64,000 nt of DNA from Amorphophallus konjac (GCA_022559845.1 CM040125.1:321973829-322037828); one strand, 5' to 3'; positions 11,204 to 22,305 are shown, counted from the stretch's first letter. Notes: generated by a model from the letters alone, not told the origin. Translations and numbers: made by a program.

Positions 11204-12342
11204 GAACTTGTCTTTGCAGGAATATCTTGAGGTCAATGAAGAAATGTGGAAAAATAAAGGACTCTCAAGGCACAGGTAAGAAAATAAAAGTTGTCTTTCA
11301 TAAACTGTAGCAGTTTTTGGTACTAGGTGATAGTGTTCATGTGGTAGGTCTTGATGCTTAGTTTGGACAGCTTTGATAATCTTCTACTGTGATGAATTTT
11401 TTGAGATGAGTCATTATCAGCCTTGATCTGTTACTTTAATGATAAATTACTGGTATATCAAAAGGTGTTGCCGGAATGGTAGGTTAGGCCTATCAGGAAA
11501 GCATCACTTTGCATGAGCTGGGTCCTCGGACCAAAATCTCTGTCTCGTACCAGATCTGAGCTCAATATAATAGATCATCTCTGATATGATTTGATCTGAC
11601 TTGTTTTGAGTAGTATTTGTTCATAGTAGTCTAATGCTCATTTTGGAATAAAGGATTGAAGTGTATATAGAGTCTCTTGTCCACAAAGGTTCATAATGTT
11701 CATAATGATTTTCTGAATGAGTATCAATCCTTTTATGACAATGCAAAATTACAGGTAGACTTCATATTTTGACACCTATCGAATCTTTCATGAATGATAA
11801 AACTGAATAATGCCTCATGCATACGTGGTTTCATGTGCATCTACATGCATGTAAATGAATCTGCATTATTTTCCATGTGCTTTACTGCATGTAGTACCTT
11901 GTTAAGAGGGAGTTCAAAAATCTTGATTTCCAAATACGAGTGAACCGCATACATTAAGTCTGCATATGTTCTCATGCATTGTTTTGCACAAATTCGGAAA
12001 AACTTGCTCTTCATATTAGAATGCATTGCATCTTTGATGAATCACCATTACATGATTGCATTTCATGCATTTAGTATTTCATGAATCAATTGTCATGCAT
12101 ATTACTTCTTGATGATTTTAATGTTGTGACACTATGGAAAGCACCTCTCAAAGGTGCTGTTAACCCCCAGGGACCCAAGAAAGCTTGGGTACCCAAATCT
12201 ACCAAATGAGAAGTTTATTTTGCAGGGGTGCCTTGAGACCGAGGAAATCGTTGATAAAAAGAAAATGGTATCTCAAGGCATGATGATGAATGCTTGTCTA
12301 CTAACAATTTTCTTTCTGATGTAATAGTTGATTTTGAACACT
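11204..12342 (+). other. Copia B region after gag, with duplicated gag/protease junction
   Basis: Mostly non-coding. The block around GGGACCCAAGAAG...TTGGGTACCCAA...TTTGCAGG at 11163-11235 is repeated at 12167-12242. Each copy is followed by a degraded stretch where the protease active site (WYLDSGCSRHMTGD in copia A) would be expected; in both the Asp-Ser-Gly codons are not recognisable. From 11810 to 12110 the sequence is rich in TGCAT/ATGCAT hexamers. No integrase or RT is seen. Confidence 0.6.
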
Positions 12343-13484
12343 TGTGGATGCACTTTTTATTAAAATCTGTTGTTTATTCATGTATTGGTTTATTTGATGG
12401 CATTCTATTCGTTTATTAAGTGCGTGGGCGTGCCAGTCATAAAGTGACGATTTATTCGGGCTCCGAGGGAGCCCTTGGTGCACTCGATCTGACTCCGTCA
12501 GACGATTGTGTAGTTCGTGTCAGGACCAAAACCTGCCATGCCATAAAGGTCACGACATCATTTACATCCCCCATACGAGGGAATACCCTTGATTAATCAC
12601 CGGGAATCAGGGCCTCATGGCCAGGAAATTATATCGAAAGAAACAAGCCGATAGCGGTCTCAGATCAGTTAGAAAGCCTGATGTCTAGGGAAGCAAGCAT
12701 TTGAGACATGTCAGTCACTCAGGGGACCAGTTAATGTTCGAACTAGTGTCCGGCCTGAGAATAGCGTAATCGTCACGAGAGAACTGGAACATGTGTATGT
12801 CGGGATATGACAAATTTATTATTCAGAGGAACGAGAAATGTTCAATTACATCTCAGTTGGAGCGGTAGGAAATCAGTAAGTTTATCGGCCCAATGCAAGA
12901 TCAAGCCGCGACCATACTGCGGTGGGCCCCCCGCGGTCGAAGTCAAGCTCGTGTGGGCATCGTTAATATTTTCGGTGCCGATGGGCAGCGGGAAAGTGTC
13001 CTGGGATTAGATTCCAAAATAAAGACGTGTACATAGATAGCTGGCTATAGGCCCAAGATGTGGGTCAGGCAGTGACCATGGTTGGGACGAACCCGAGGTT
13101 CAAGCGTGACTCACGAAGGTCTTATAGATATTCCCATGCGTAGGGTTCGGGAAGGACGAGAGCCGCCTCGCTCCATTAGGATTTTGTTGGTCATGCATGG
13201 ATCACTTTATGTTTGTACAAGGGTCCGTATTGAAGGTTTGATGTGAACGGAAATAAACCCGTGCAAATGTGTATCGAGTTCACAGTAATTTCAATGAAAG
13301 AACGGAAACGAATCCGAATGGAAACGAGTCCGGTTTGATGAACTATCGGCCCAGAGCAATGTCGGATTACGGCCATATCGGGATGGTTCCCAAGATCTGA
13401 ACCCGACTTGGAGGGGCGACGTTAGCATTCCCTTTACACCGGGTCTTGAGGAGAAACGGGGCTGCGGAGCAGATCTCATCGTTT

Positions 13485-13660
13485 TATTATTATTTGAATT
13501 TTTATCAGTATTATTCGTTATTCTTGCATATATATTTTGGTGGGTTTGTTATTATTATTATTATTTATGTATTTTTATTGTTGTTTATTTATTTATTTTG
13601 GTTTTGTTATTATTATTATTTATTGTTATTGTTATTTATCCCTTTTGTGAGTTTGTTGTT
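13485..13660. repeat. AT-rich TTATT/TTATTA simple-repeat stretch in LTR
   Basis: Irregular TTATT, TTATTA and TTTAT repeats; the matching place in the other LTR is 52325-52480. Confidence 0.85.
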
Positions 13661-13689
13661 ATGATTATTTTTTGGTTGCATTTAGGGCG

Positions 13690-14095
13690 CGTGTGGTAGG
13701 GTCGGTGCAATGTTTGGATGCAGGGTCGGTGCACGGTTTGAACAAGGGTAGGGTGTACCGGGGAAGGTTCAGATAGGGTGTGCCGGGTGAGGCACAGTAG
13801 GGTGTACCGGGTAAGGCCTAGGCAAGGCGTACCGGGCGAAGCGTGAGTAAGGGCGAGGCGTGCCCGAGAAGGCCCAGGGTTGGGTGTGTCGAGGAAGGCC
13901 TGAGGCTAGGCATACCGGGGAAAGCCTGAGGCTGGGTGTGCTGGGTGAGGCACGGCTGGGTGTGCCGACCAAGGCGTGGTTGGGTGTACCGGGCAGGGCA
14001 TGGACTGGGTCGTGCCGGACAGGGCACGGGGTAGAGTGCGCTGGGTAGAGACGGTTAAGGTGTGCCGGGCAGGGCATGGGCCTGGGTGTGCTAGG
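13690..14095. repeat. Tandem array with GTGTGCCGGG core, left LTR
   Basis: Irregular units of roughly 20-30 bases, each with GTGT(A/G)CCGGG followed by an AAGGC-like spacer. Partner array at 52545-52975. The two copies differ in unit content around 13860-13950, which implies gain or loss of units after insertion. Confidence 0.8.
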
Positions 14096-14639
14096 CTAGG
14101 TTGACTCAAAGGGGAGTTCTTTTTATTCAAGAGACCCATGTGGAGAGTTTTCTTCTACTCGTGAGATGCATAAGGGGTTAATTTGCTTTTCCTTTTTTTT
14201 TATTCATGAAATGCATGTGATTAGCCTTCTTTTATTCATGGACTGCATGTGAGGAATTTTGATTTGGTTTTCTTTTATTCATGTAGACAATGTTTGTGGT
14301 TATATTCGGTAGTCCATCATAAAAGATGCGAGTATTCAGATATTCGGGCTCCCCGTAGTTCATTTGTTATTTCGACGAAGCCGTTGCATTAGTGTTTATT
14401 TTGTTCATTTGTTGTTTCTTTTGCATTATTACTTTTCTTTTATTATTATTGCTATTATCTTAGTTCTGACGAAAATTCAGCAGCATCTCCCCTTGACCCG
14501 GATGTTAAGGGGGGTAAAAGGGAATGCGCCCACAAAGAGTGGCGGAACCCAACAATTTGAGGTGGGTGCCAGAGGCAGCAACACCTTTGGTAGAACTTCG
14601 GAAAGCCTAGAAAAATCAACGAGTGGGGGACACGCCTAA

Positions 14640-14890
14640 GACGGGCTGGGGGTGCATCAGATAGAGGGCAGATTGGGAGGTGTGCGGGGCAAGGCACATG
14701 AGGAGTGCACCGGCCAAAGATCATTGGGAGCATGCTGGGTGGAGCACCCTGCGGGTGTGCCAGGGTAAGGCAGCACAGGGTGTGCCGGGGTATGGTAGCA
14801 CGGGGTGTGCCAGGTGAGCGCGGGCACGAGTGTGCCGGGTGAACGTGGGCACGAGTGTGCCGGGTGGCTAGAGAACGAGTGTGCCGGGCA
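14640..14890. repeat. Second GTGTGCCGGG array, left LTR
   Basis: Contains about ten units of the core GTGTGCCGGG with spacers such as GTGAACGTGGGCACGA. Read on the minus strand it stays open as part of a 179-codon frame (14455-14994). The partner is 53510-53760, where the frame is shorter. Confidence 0.75.
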
Positions 14891-15179
14891 GTGACGGGCA
14901 AAAGCCAAACGGGGTGAAACACCTGAGGGAAGGCTGTAGTCCTCAAAGCAGTCGGTGGAAAACCATGAAGGGAGTTAAACAACGAGGAATGCAAACGCGG
15001 AAGGAATGCCTTATGAAGACATCGAAAATATTTGCAAATGTTCTACTTTTATTCTTACAAGAGGGATGCCCCAAGGGAGCTAATACATTGCAACAACAAC
15101 AAAAAAGGGACGGAGCAAAAGGAAGAACAAGATACAGTGGGAGGGGGAATGGAGCATTGGCTCCTCCCCTCCCCAGCCT

Positions 15180-15430
15180 CACTCCCTCTCTTCGCTCACT
15201 CTTCTTCTCTTCTTCTCTTCTCTCTTCTGCCTCTTCACTAAGACGATGGTGAACGAGGCAGTGGTCTCTCTCTTTCTCTCTTCTTCTCTTCACTCAGGCG
15301 ATAGTGGACGGGGCAGCAGGAGGGGCCTCAACTTCTTCTTCTCTTCTTTTTCTTCTTCTCTTCTTCTTCTTCTTCTCTTTTTCTCTTCTTCTCTTCGTAT
15401 CTGTCTGTCTCTATGTCTTCGTGTGTTCGT
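15180..15430. repeat. CT-rich microsatellite block, left LTR
   Basis: Runs of TTC, TCTTC and CTCTT. Partner 54040-54285, which has a longer uninterrupted TTC run (about 54225-54260). ORFs here encode only Ser/Leu/Phe or Arg/Glu/Lys runs and are not counted as genes. Confidence 0.85.
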
Positions 15431-15659
15431 TCGTTTGTCACTTCGCCATGGAGCAGGGGGACTTTTATACCTTCAACGGCAGGAGCTTCCGAAGGCGGGA
15501 ATGATTCGACGGGCATTGAATGGGAGTTGACCTCTCCCGTCCTTGATTGGAGAGGATAGCCATCGTGCCTTCAGGAGGGAGTGACACCTCAGCTAGCTCG
15601 CTGCGCGCCAAAGATCCGTAGGGGATGGGCATTAGATTTGATCTGCCGGTCACGCCGGG

Positions 15660-16615
15660 TGAGGAAGAACCTTGATGTGCCACTGGAAGACTACAAAAAG
15701 CATGCAGCTGAAGGGGCTGGCAAGTGTGCCGTTAAGGGGCTAAAAACGCATTCTGCTGAAGGGCATTGCCAGGTGTGCCGCTAGAGGCTTTGCAGCTAGT
15801 GTGCCGCTGGAGGGGCTTGCAAGCGTGCCGCTGAAGTGCCTTGACAGGTGTGCCGCTGGAGGCTTCACAATGAGTGTGCCGCTGAGGGCACTTGGTAGTG
15901 TGCCGCTGAAGGGCCTTGACAGGTGTGCCGCTGGAGACTTCACAATGAGTGTGCCGCTGAGGGCACTTGGTAGTGTGCCGTTGAGAGGCCACCCCGGGTG
16001 TATCGCTGGGAGGCACTAGGATGGTGTGCCGTCGAAGGGCTGGCCTGGGTGTGCCGCTGAAAGGTAGCTGGCGGTGTGCCGCTAAGGGGATTTAAGGAGT
16101 GTGCCACTGGGGGCAGAGAAGGGTGTGCCGCTGAAGGCCACTCGAGGTGTGCAGCTGACGGGCTGGCAATGGTATGCCGCTGAAGGCCTTGGGGGAGTGT
16201 GCCGCTAGAGAGGGCATGCAGGGGTGTGTCGCCGAGGGGGCAACCAGAGTGTGCCGCTGGGGCTTTCAGAGTGTGCCGCTGAGGGGTGGCAGGGGCGTGC
16301 CGTTGGAAGGGGGCACAAGTGTGCCGTTGAAGGCTGTTGCTGTTGTGCCGTTGGAGGGCACGAAGGGTGTGCCGCTGGAAGGGGGCACAAGTGTGTGCCA
16401 TTGAGAGGCACAAAGGGGTGTGCCACTAGGGCACCTAAAGGGGTGTGCCGCTAAGGGGCTTCAGGGAGTGTGCCATTGGAGGCACAGAGAGTGTGCCGCT
16501 GGAGGGCACCTGCAGGGGTGTGCCACTGGGGCACTCGCAGAGTGTGCCGCTGGGGCTTGCAGAGTGTGCCACTGAAGGCTACGTCAGCATGCCATTGGAG
16601 GGCACTTGGGGTGTT
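15660..16615. repeat. Tandem array with GTGTGCCGCTG core, left LTR
   Basis: More than thirty irregular units of about 24-35 bases, each with GTGTGCCGCTG(A/G) then AGGGC plus a variable tail. Partner 54545-55460. Around 15780-15840 the left copy holds an extra unit absent near 54680. On the minus (element sense) strand the array gives open frames of 94 and 157 codons rich in QRHT repeats. Confidence 0.85.
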
Positions 16616-16718
16616 TCCTCTTCTTCTTTCCTTCTTTTCATCTTCTCTTCTGCTATTTTCTTCTCTTCTTTATTCCCCTGCATGTAATCATGGGGTGAGA
16701 AACTTTTTAGTGTCCACA

Positions 16719-16735
16719 AATGCCCCCCAGCCGCA
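16719..16735 (-). other. Polypurine tract of the giant element
   Basis: On the minus strand GGCTGGGGGGCATT abuts TGTGGACAC, the LTR start, which sets the orientation of the element. Confidence 0.7.
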
Positions 16736-16924
16736 GACGGCGCGAGAGAGGGATGAGAGAGCGGGGCCTGCGGGTGCAGACCGACTGAGAGGCTCATCAA
16801 CCTGACGAGGAGAGCGGGGCTACAAGAGCCAAAGCCTATAGAGTAGGCCGGGCGGGCCGAAATTGGGAGCAGACTACAGGAGCCGAGGGATGTTGGAAGG
16901 CGAGCCACGAGGGCAAAGAGAAGG
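16736..16924. other. Short interior stretch of the giant element, no features seen
   Basis: GC-rich, with GAGAG and GGGGC runs but no repeat or coding signal that I can identify. Confidence 0.4.
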
Positions 16925-17200
16925 GTTTATTCTTTTAATGGTCTGGACGGCGGGTCCGAACCAAAAGTGAAAGGATTCTTTTAGTTCTCCAGCCGGATAG
17001 AAGGTCCGATCTAGAGTGGATAGATCTTTTAGTTCTCTGGTTGGACGACGGGTCTGAACCAAAGTGAAAGGAATCTTTTTATTCTCTAGCTAGACGGAAG
17101 GTCCGATCTAGAGTGGAGAGAATCTTTTTGTTCTCTGGCTAGACGGCGGGTCCGAACAAAGTGAAATGATCTTTTTGTTTTCTAGTGCGCCGGGAGTATC
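16925..17200. repeat. Array A (left block): GGTCCGAACCAAAGTGAAAGG units
   Basis: About five divergent units of about 55 bases, each with a CCGAACCAAAGTG-type core and a TTCTCTGGC(T/C) spacer. The same family makes the long array at 37195-38098 and 45722-45905. Confidence 0.8.
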
Positions 17201-17264
17201 GGCTGTGAAATCCAAACCCGAGAAAGTGGACCGCAAGGGACAGAATCAGTGTTACGGAAGTAGG

Positions 17265-17790
17265 CCGTGAAGGCTGAAATCGGGGAAGCGGACTATAAGA
17301 GCCGCAATCGGGAAGCTGGCTACAAAAGCTAAAATTGGGGAGTGGGCTATGAAAGCCGCCATCGGGAAACTGGCTATAAAAGCCAAAGTTGGGGAGCAGG
17401 CTGTGGGAGCCCAAATTGAGGAAGCATGCTATAAAGGCCAAAATTGAGAAGTAGGCTGCAAAGAGCCGAAGTTGGGAAGCAGGCTACAGGAGCTGAAATT
17501 GGGAAGCAGGCTACAAGAGCCGAAGTTGGGAAGTGGGCTACAAGAGCCAGAATTAGGAAGCAAGCTACAAGAGCCGAAGTTGGGAAGCGGGCTATAAAAG
17601 CCAGAATTGGGGAAGCGAGCTATAAAAGCCAGAATTTAGAAGCGATCCGTGAGAGCCGAAATTAGGAAGCAGGCTACGAGAGCCGAAGGTTGGGAGATTA
17701 ACAAGCTACGAGGGTGAAAAGTAGGCCATGTGGGCCAAGATTGGGCTCCACGAGCCAAAATTGGGAAGGCATGCTGCGATAGCCAAAGTT
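17265..17790. repeat. Array B (left block): GGGAAGCAGGCTACAAGAGCC units
   Basis: About eighteen units of 27-30 bases with the pattern GGGAAGC(A/G)GGCTA(C/T)AA(G/A)AGCC plus a short spacer (GAAATT, GAAGTT). The same family recurs at 36735-37095 on the far side of copia A, in the same orientation. Confidence 0.85.
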
Positions 17791-17796
17791 TTTTTC

Positions 17797-17806
17797 CTCT
17801 TTTATT

Positions 17807-17838
<32 letters not shown>

Positions 17839-17849
17839 TATATTTATCA
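17797..17849. repeat. (TTA)n and (TA)n microsatellite at the copia A junction
   Basis: A pyrimidine run, TTATTA repeats and about 25 bases of TA directly border the left end of copia A. The pentamer next to the LTR is TATCA. Confidence 0.9.
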
Positions 17850-20028
17850 TGTTGCATCCCTACGATTTTTGATGATGTCTCACACTATAAATCAATTTGC
17901 TTTATCGCGGTCTTGCAATAAAGGTCTGTGCATTTTCCTGTTCATATGGATTCAATAGATCAGTGCAGCTTTACTCTAGATGTGGTAAGTCCTTGCCTCG
18001 GTGCAAGTTTGTTTTAATAAGCTCAACACTTGTGTTCGTCTCAGAAGAGCTCGGTGCATCTCGCATAAAGTCCGTGCATATTTTGCAACAGTGCATTCTT
18101 TGTTTCTAAGCATGAAGGAGGTCTATGCTTGTTGCATGATTTAGGTCCGTGCATTATTTGTCATTCGTCTTTTTGCTTAATGCATATTAAGTCAGTGGAT
18201 GCATTGTCTCGTTCATAAGCTTGCTCGGTGCAAGTCCTTGTTCATGCATAGGTTCTGTCGTTCATATTCTGTCTCAATGCATTTTACTTGGGCGTGTGCA
18301 CCAAGGTTTGTGCATATTATGTCTCTGCATCTCACCTCTTGAGGTCGGTGCAGTATCTGAGTCGGTGCAATTCTTGACTAGAATGCATTGTTTAGTCTGC
18401 TCATTTCTTTTATCTCAGTGCAAATCCAACTCGGTGCAAGTTTGTCTTGCATCTCTCTTTGTTCTGCGCTTTTCGCTCTGCCATCTCGGTGCATACTTTG
18501 CTTAGATAAAAACATGATCGGTGCATAGCCAAGCCTATACAACTCACTCTAGCTATATGTGCACGTTTTGCTCCATGCACACCAAGTCTATACAAATCCC
18601 TACAGCAACGAGGTCGGTGCAATTCTTGTTTCAGGCCTATTAGACTCGGTGCAAATCTTGTAGGTAGCTAAAGTAGGTTGGTGCATCTTCTGCTTCATTC
18701 CACATCGGTGCTTTTTCCTGCCAGTCTTAGTCGGTGCTTGTTTTCGACTCGGTGCAAACTTTCCTTTCTGGCAAAAAATAAAGTCAGTGCATTTTTGTGC
18801 TTTTTGGATTCTTGTCGGTTCATATCTGTTGCACGATTGGACTCTATGGACCGTGCTTATGATGGCATGCGTTTTCGCAAGTCAGTGCATCTCACGTTTT
18901 TTGTTCACTTCAACTCGGTGCAACCTCTTGTTCACCTTGTAGTAAGTCAATGCATTGGTTGACTTGGAAATTCCTACTCAGTGCAGTTTATGCTTACTTA
19001 CTTGCTACGTCGGTACGACTTGTGCGAAGTGTGTGACAAAATGTTTATTCTTTTTCTGACAGTCTGTCTGTGCATTCACTAGGTGGATGGCACGTGATCC
19101 GAGGAAGATAGAGGTCCAGAACATTTCGACACGTGCCCCAATCTTTCAGGCGGGAAATGTGGTATCCACACGCTTAAGTTTCTGGAACAGATATATATAT
19201 ACTGAGGAAAAGGGTTCGAAAAGAAAGTAATGGAATAGTGAAAAAGGAGAGAAGAGTGAGAGCAGTGCTGGGGATCAAGAGAGAAAACCAGAGACAAACC
19301 ACTCCATCAAGAGCAGAGAGAAGATTCTGAGAGAGAGAACTGTCTGTGAATCTGAAGATCTGCTTCTACAGAAGCTACATTATTTTGTCTTAGAGATAAT
19401 TGTTTTCCATTGATCTTTTATTTTCGAGTTTCCTTCATTTTCCATTCCATGCTGTCACCCTCGAAGCTTGCTCGGAGGAAGGGAGAAGTTCTCCGGTTTC
19501 CCTCCATTGTTCTTGGAGGAAGAGAGGTTTGATCCTCTAGTTTTGTGAGTTGCTTGGGAGCAATTTCACAGGGTTCCCTTTGCTGCGTGCAAGAGAAGGG
19601 AGATTTGTTCTCCAGTGCTTCTTCTGGTTGATCAGAAGGCTGAGGAGGGTGTTCCTCAGGGTAAGCTGTTTGGCAGCGGTTGTCGCAGACTGAGTCTGCT
19701 GTGTGCGATTGTTCATTGCAAGGAAACCTTACTCTTCTAAGTGAGGGGTGGACGTAGATTGTGGGTTGCAATCGAACCACCTAAAAATTATGTCTCTCTT
19801 GTGGGTTTGCCTGTCTACTTTATGCTTGCTCTCCATCTACTTGATATATTGCTTCATCACGAATTTCTTTCTCGATCTCAATCTATAGTCTAGGTATCTC
19901 TATTACCTATCTCCGAAGTTTTTCTTCACTGCGTTTTGAAGGGTTGAGTAATTGTTTTTGAGTTTATCGAATTTGGGAGTGATCTATTCATCCCCCCCTT
20001 TCTATCTCACTTTCTGTTGTGCGTATCA
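17850..20028 (+). repeat. 5' LTR of copia A
   Basis: A 2179-base copy that pairs with 33493-35673; they differ by scattered, mostly transition-type substitutions. The first 1.2 kb contains dozens of dispersed CGGTGCA/CAGTGCA motifs (for example CTCGGTGCAA). A TATATATATA box-like run is at about 19190-19200, about 220 bases upstream of the polypyrimidine GATCTTTTATTTTCGAG stretch. The GGGGTGGACGTAG block is at about 19746. Confidence 0.92.
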
Positions 20029-20030
20029 AT

Positions 20031-20042
20031 TGGTATCAGAGC
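20031..20042 (+). other. Primer-binding site of copia A
   Basis: TGGTATCAGAGC, the exact complement of the 3' end of plant initiator Met tRNA, lies two bases after the LTR. Confidence 0.92.
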
Positions 20043-20053
20043 GGGTTTTCATA

Positions 20054-21937
20054 ATGTGGTCAAATGGACAGGGTAACTCCGGATCTAATGCTCCTCGGAG
20101 CTTCATGGCTGAGGGACAATCTATCAGCCGCCCTCCGTTCTTCTATGGTAACAATTATTTTTTCTGGAAAAACAGGATTGAGGTATTCATAAGGGCATAG
20201 AGCCACAAACTTTGGCGGGTGATCACCGCAGGGCCATATGATCTACCACCGAACGAAGATGCGTGGACAGATGATCAAGTCAAGCTTTCGTCACTCAACT
20301 AGATGGCCCTGAACATCATCTAATGCGTAGTTCATCCAGACGAATATGCCCGCATCTCAGCATGCAAAACGGCAAGAAAAATGTGGGATGAGTTGGAGTT
20401 AATCTACGAAGGTACATCTCAAGTGAAAGCGACGAAGGTAAATCTCCTCACCTCTGAATATGAGCTATTTAAGATGAAATCATAGGAGACCATAACTGAG
20501 ATGTATGCCAGATTGTAATTGATTACGAGAAGTCTTAAGGGTTTTGGGAAAGAGATATATGAGGGAGATATAGTCAGGAAGATACTTAGATATCTAACCC
20601 CTACATGGCACACTAAGGCCATTGTGATAGAGGAGTCTAGGGATCTGTCGAGAATGACAGTCACCGAACTTATATGATCCCTAATGACGTATGAGATGAA
20701 TTTCAAGAGGAATGGTGAAGGAAGCGACATGAAGGGCAAGAATATTTCCCTCAAGGTGTCCCGCAGCAAAGGCAGTAGCAGTAGTGGGAGTAGCAGTTGC
20801 GAGTCTGACGGGTTATCAGACCTCGACCAGGAGGAGCAAGCAATGCTCACTCGTCAATTTAAGAAATTCTTGAGGACTAAGGGAAAGACCTTTAGAAGAA
20901 AGAGGTCATATCCCTCTGGTAAGAACTTTGATTCCAGCAATGATAAAAATAGGAATGCAAAGAAAATCACATGTTTTCATTGCAGGAAACCTGGACACAT
21001 GAAAGCGGATTTCCCTGATCTTCAAAAGAAGGGTCCCGACTTTCAAAAGAAGAGCTCCAAGATGCAGAAGAAGAAACCACAGGCAATGGTCTGCACGTGG
21101 AGCGATGAGGAAGAAGATCCAGAAGTCAACTCCTCAGAGGAGGACGAAGAAGGAATTTGCCTGATGGCAAATAGCGATGAGGAGGTAACCAACATTTTTG
21201 AGAATTTTTCTATTGATGGTTGGGAAGACGCCTATGTTGAACTGTTAGATAAGTTCAATTCACTGAGTAAAGAGCATAGGGTTCTGAAAAGAAAATTCAA
21301 TACTAATATTGAAGAACAAACTCAAATCAGTAAGAAAAATCAGAAATTAAAAGAATAATTAGAAGAAATGACTTCTCTGAAGAAGGAAAATGAAAAGCAC
21401 AAATCAGAGAACTAGGAAGTGCACACACAGCTCAACGAACTCAAGATAAAACTTGAAGAAAGTCTAAATGGAAACAACGTGATCACTGAGAAGTATGAAG
21501 CTGTTAAGAAAGTGAACATTGAGCTTCTAAAAAATTGTGACTCTATGCTAAGAGAGCTGGAAGACAAACAAAAATTCTTAGAAAAATTTGTTCAAGGGAA
21601 AACAAATCTTGACTCTATCCTAGGAACAAGGGTAAATTTCAACAAAGAGGATTTAGGCTACAACTCGACAAATAAGAGACCCTTTGAGTTCAAGACCACT
21701 ACCTTCTGCCCAGAGAAGGGAAAAGAAAAGCCGGACAAACCATCCAGCTCCAACAGTAATCAAAATATTCAGCATCCAATGGAGAAAGCAGCAAACCATG
21801 CTGAACAACATCTTAAAACAGGGAAGAACTTCACTAAGCCCATTCACCAGAACAGAAATGGTAGCTGGACCAGGCAAATGTATCAGAATAGAAGCTGGAA
21901 TTACTATAAAAGAATGGGCCCGAACAGAAGTTACTAG
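20054..21937 (+). pseudogene. gag polyprotein of copia A, multiple stops
   Basis: Starts at ATG 20054 (MWSNGQGNSGSNAPRS) and carries RPPFFYGNNYFFWKNRI, the copia gag signature. The frame is stopped at 20198 (TAG) and several more times to about 20676, then opens for 224 codons (20684-21358) and 172 codons (21419-21937). The capsid part includes the CKTARKMWDELELIYEGTS stretch, the UBN2-like domain. A Ser-rich linker is followed by one zinc knuckle (20972-21013), CFHCRKPGHMKAD then Phe where the last Cys should stand. The C-terminal part is a charged coiled coil, as in other Sirevirus gags. Nucleocapsid function is lost in this copy. Confidence 0.88.
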
Positions 21938-22129
21938 GGAAATAACATACATCCTCAAAAATTCAGTAATCAACATGCGTACAGAAGATACCCTAGGGAT
22001 GAAAGGTCTAATAACTGGAATAGATTCTATTTCTCTAGACCAGCTGGACATAATTCTGGTGACAATTTCAATAGACTTGAAAATAAGATGCAAGAGAAAA
22101 ATAAGCTGAATCAATTTTGGATTCCCAAA

Positions 22130-22305
22130 CACCTGCTTAAAGATTTAAATGATGTCCTTGGACCCAACTTATCTTGGGTTCCAAACCACCTTGCCTGATT
22201 TCTTTTGTGTAGGTTTGCCTGGCAGCTGAGAACAACAAATGGTACCTTGACAGTGGCTGCTCCAGGCACATGACAGGAGACTGATCCAAGTTCAACAAGC
22301 TAGAA
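22130..22305 (+). pseudogene. Aspartic protease active-site region of copia A
   Basis: The segment preceding the integrase reads WYLDSGCSRHMTGD, with the catalytic Asp-Ser-Gly at 22249-22257 intact. A stop codon (TGA) directly follows at about 22281, where related elements usually have a sense codon. Just upstream, GPNLSWVPN marks the gag/protease junction, equivalent to GPKKIWVPK in copia B. Confidence 0.8.

Larger units (their letters stand above)
7795..12342 (+). mobile_element. Sirevirus-like Ty1/copia element 'copia B', left part
   Basis: Comprises a 1.79 kb LTR bounded by TGTTGG and CCAACA, an initiator-Met-type primer site, a long gag with three zinc knuckles, and the start of a broken protease region. 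The element is interrupted at 12343 by the giant element, and sequence of the same general kind resumes at 55573. No integrase, RT or RNase H of this element is visible on either side, so pol was deleted or never present. If the 3' end is at 60548, the flanking pentamers ACCCT (7790-7794 and 60549-60553) would be its target duplication. Confidence 0.75.
12343..16718 (-). repeat. LTR of the giant element (3' LTR in element sense)
   Basis: A 4376-base LTR that pairs with 51184-55567 nearly throughout; the copies differ by scattered substitutions and by array copy number. Contents in window order: unique sequence (12343-13480), AT-rich TTATT stretch (13485-13660), GTGTGCCGGG array (13690-14095), unique part (14100-14500), second GTGTGCCGGG array (14640-14890), CT-rich block (15180-15430), GTGTGCCGCTG array (15660-16615), CT-rich tail. 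No protein domain is recognised; small ORFs are translations of the arrays. Confidence 0.9.

Noticed and set aside
13769..14139. Minus-strand ORFs with HPAHP/ARHT-like repeats over the first GTGTGCCGGG array
   Set aside because: Low-complexity translation of the tandem array; the longest frames are in different phases in the two LTRs.
15244..15530. Ser/Leu/Phe-rich ORFs in the CT-rich LTR block (also 53953-54434)
   Set aside because: They are translations of TTC/CTT microsatellite in several frames and on both strands, with no domain or conserved start.
19190..19215. TATATATATA as the functional promoter of copia A
   Set aside because: The motif is present in both LTRs but a start site cannot be fixed from sequence alone; noted in the LTR entry only.
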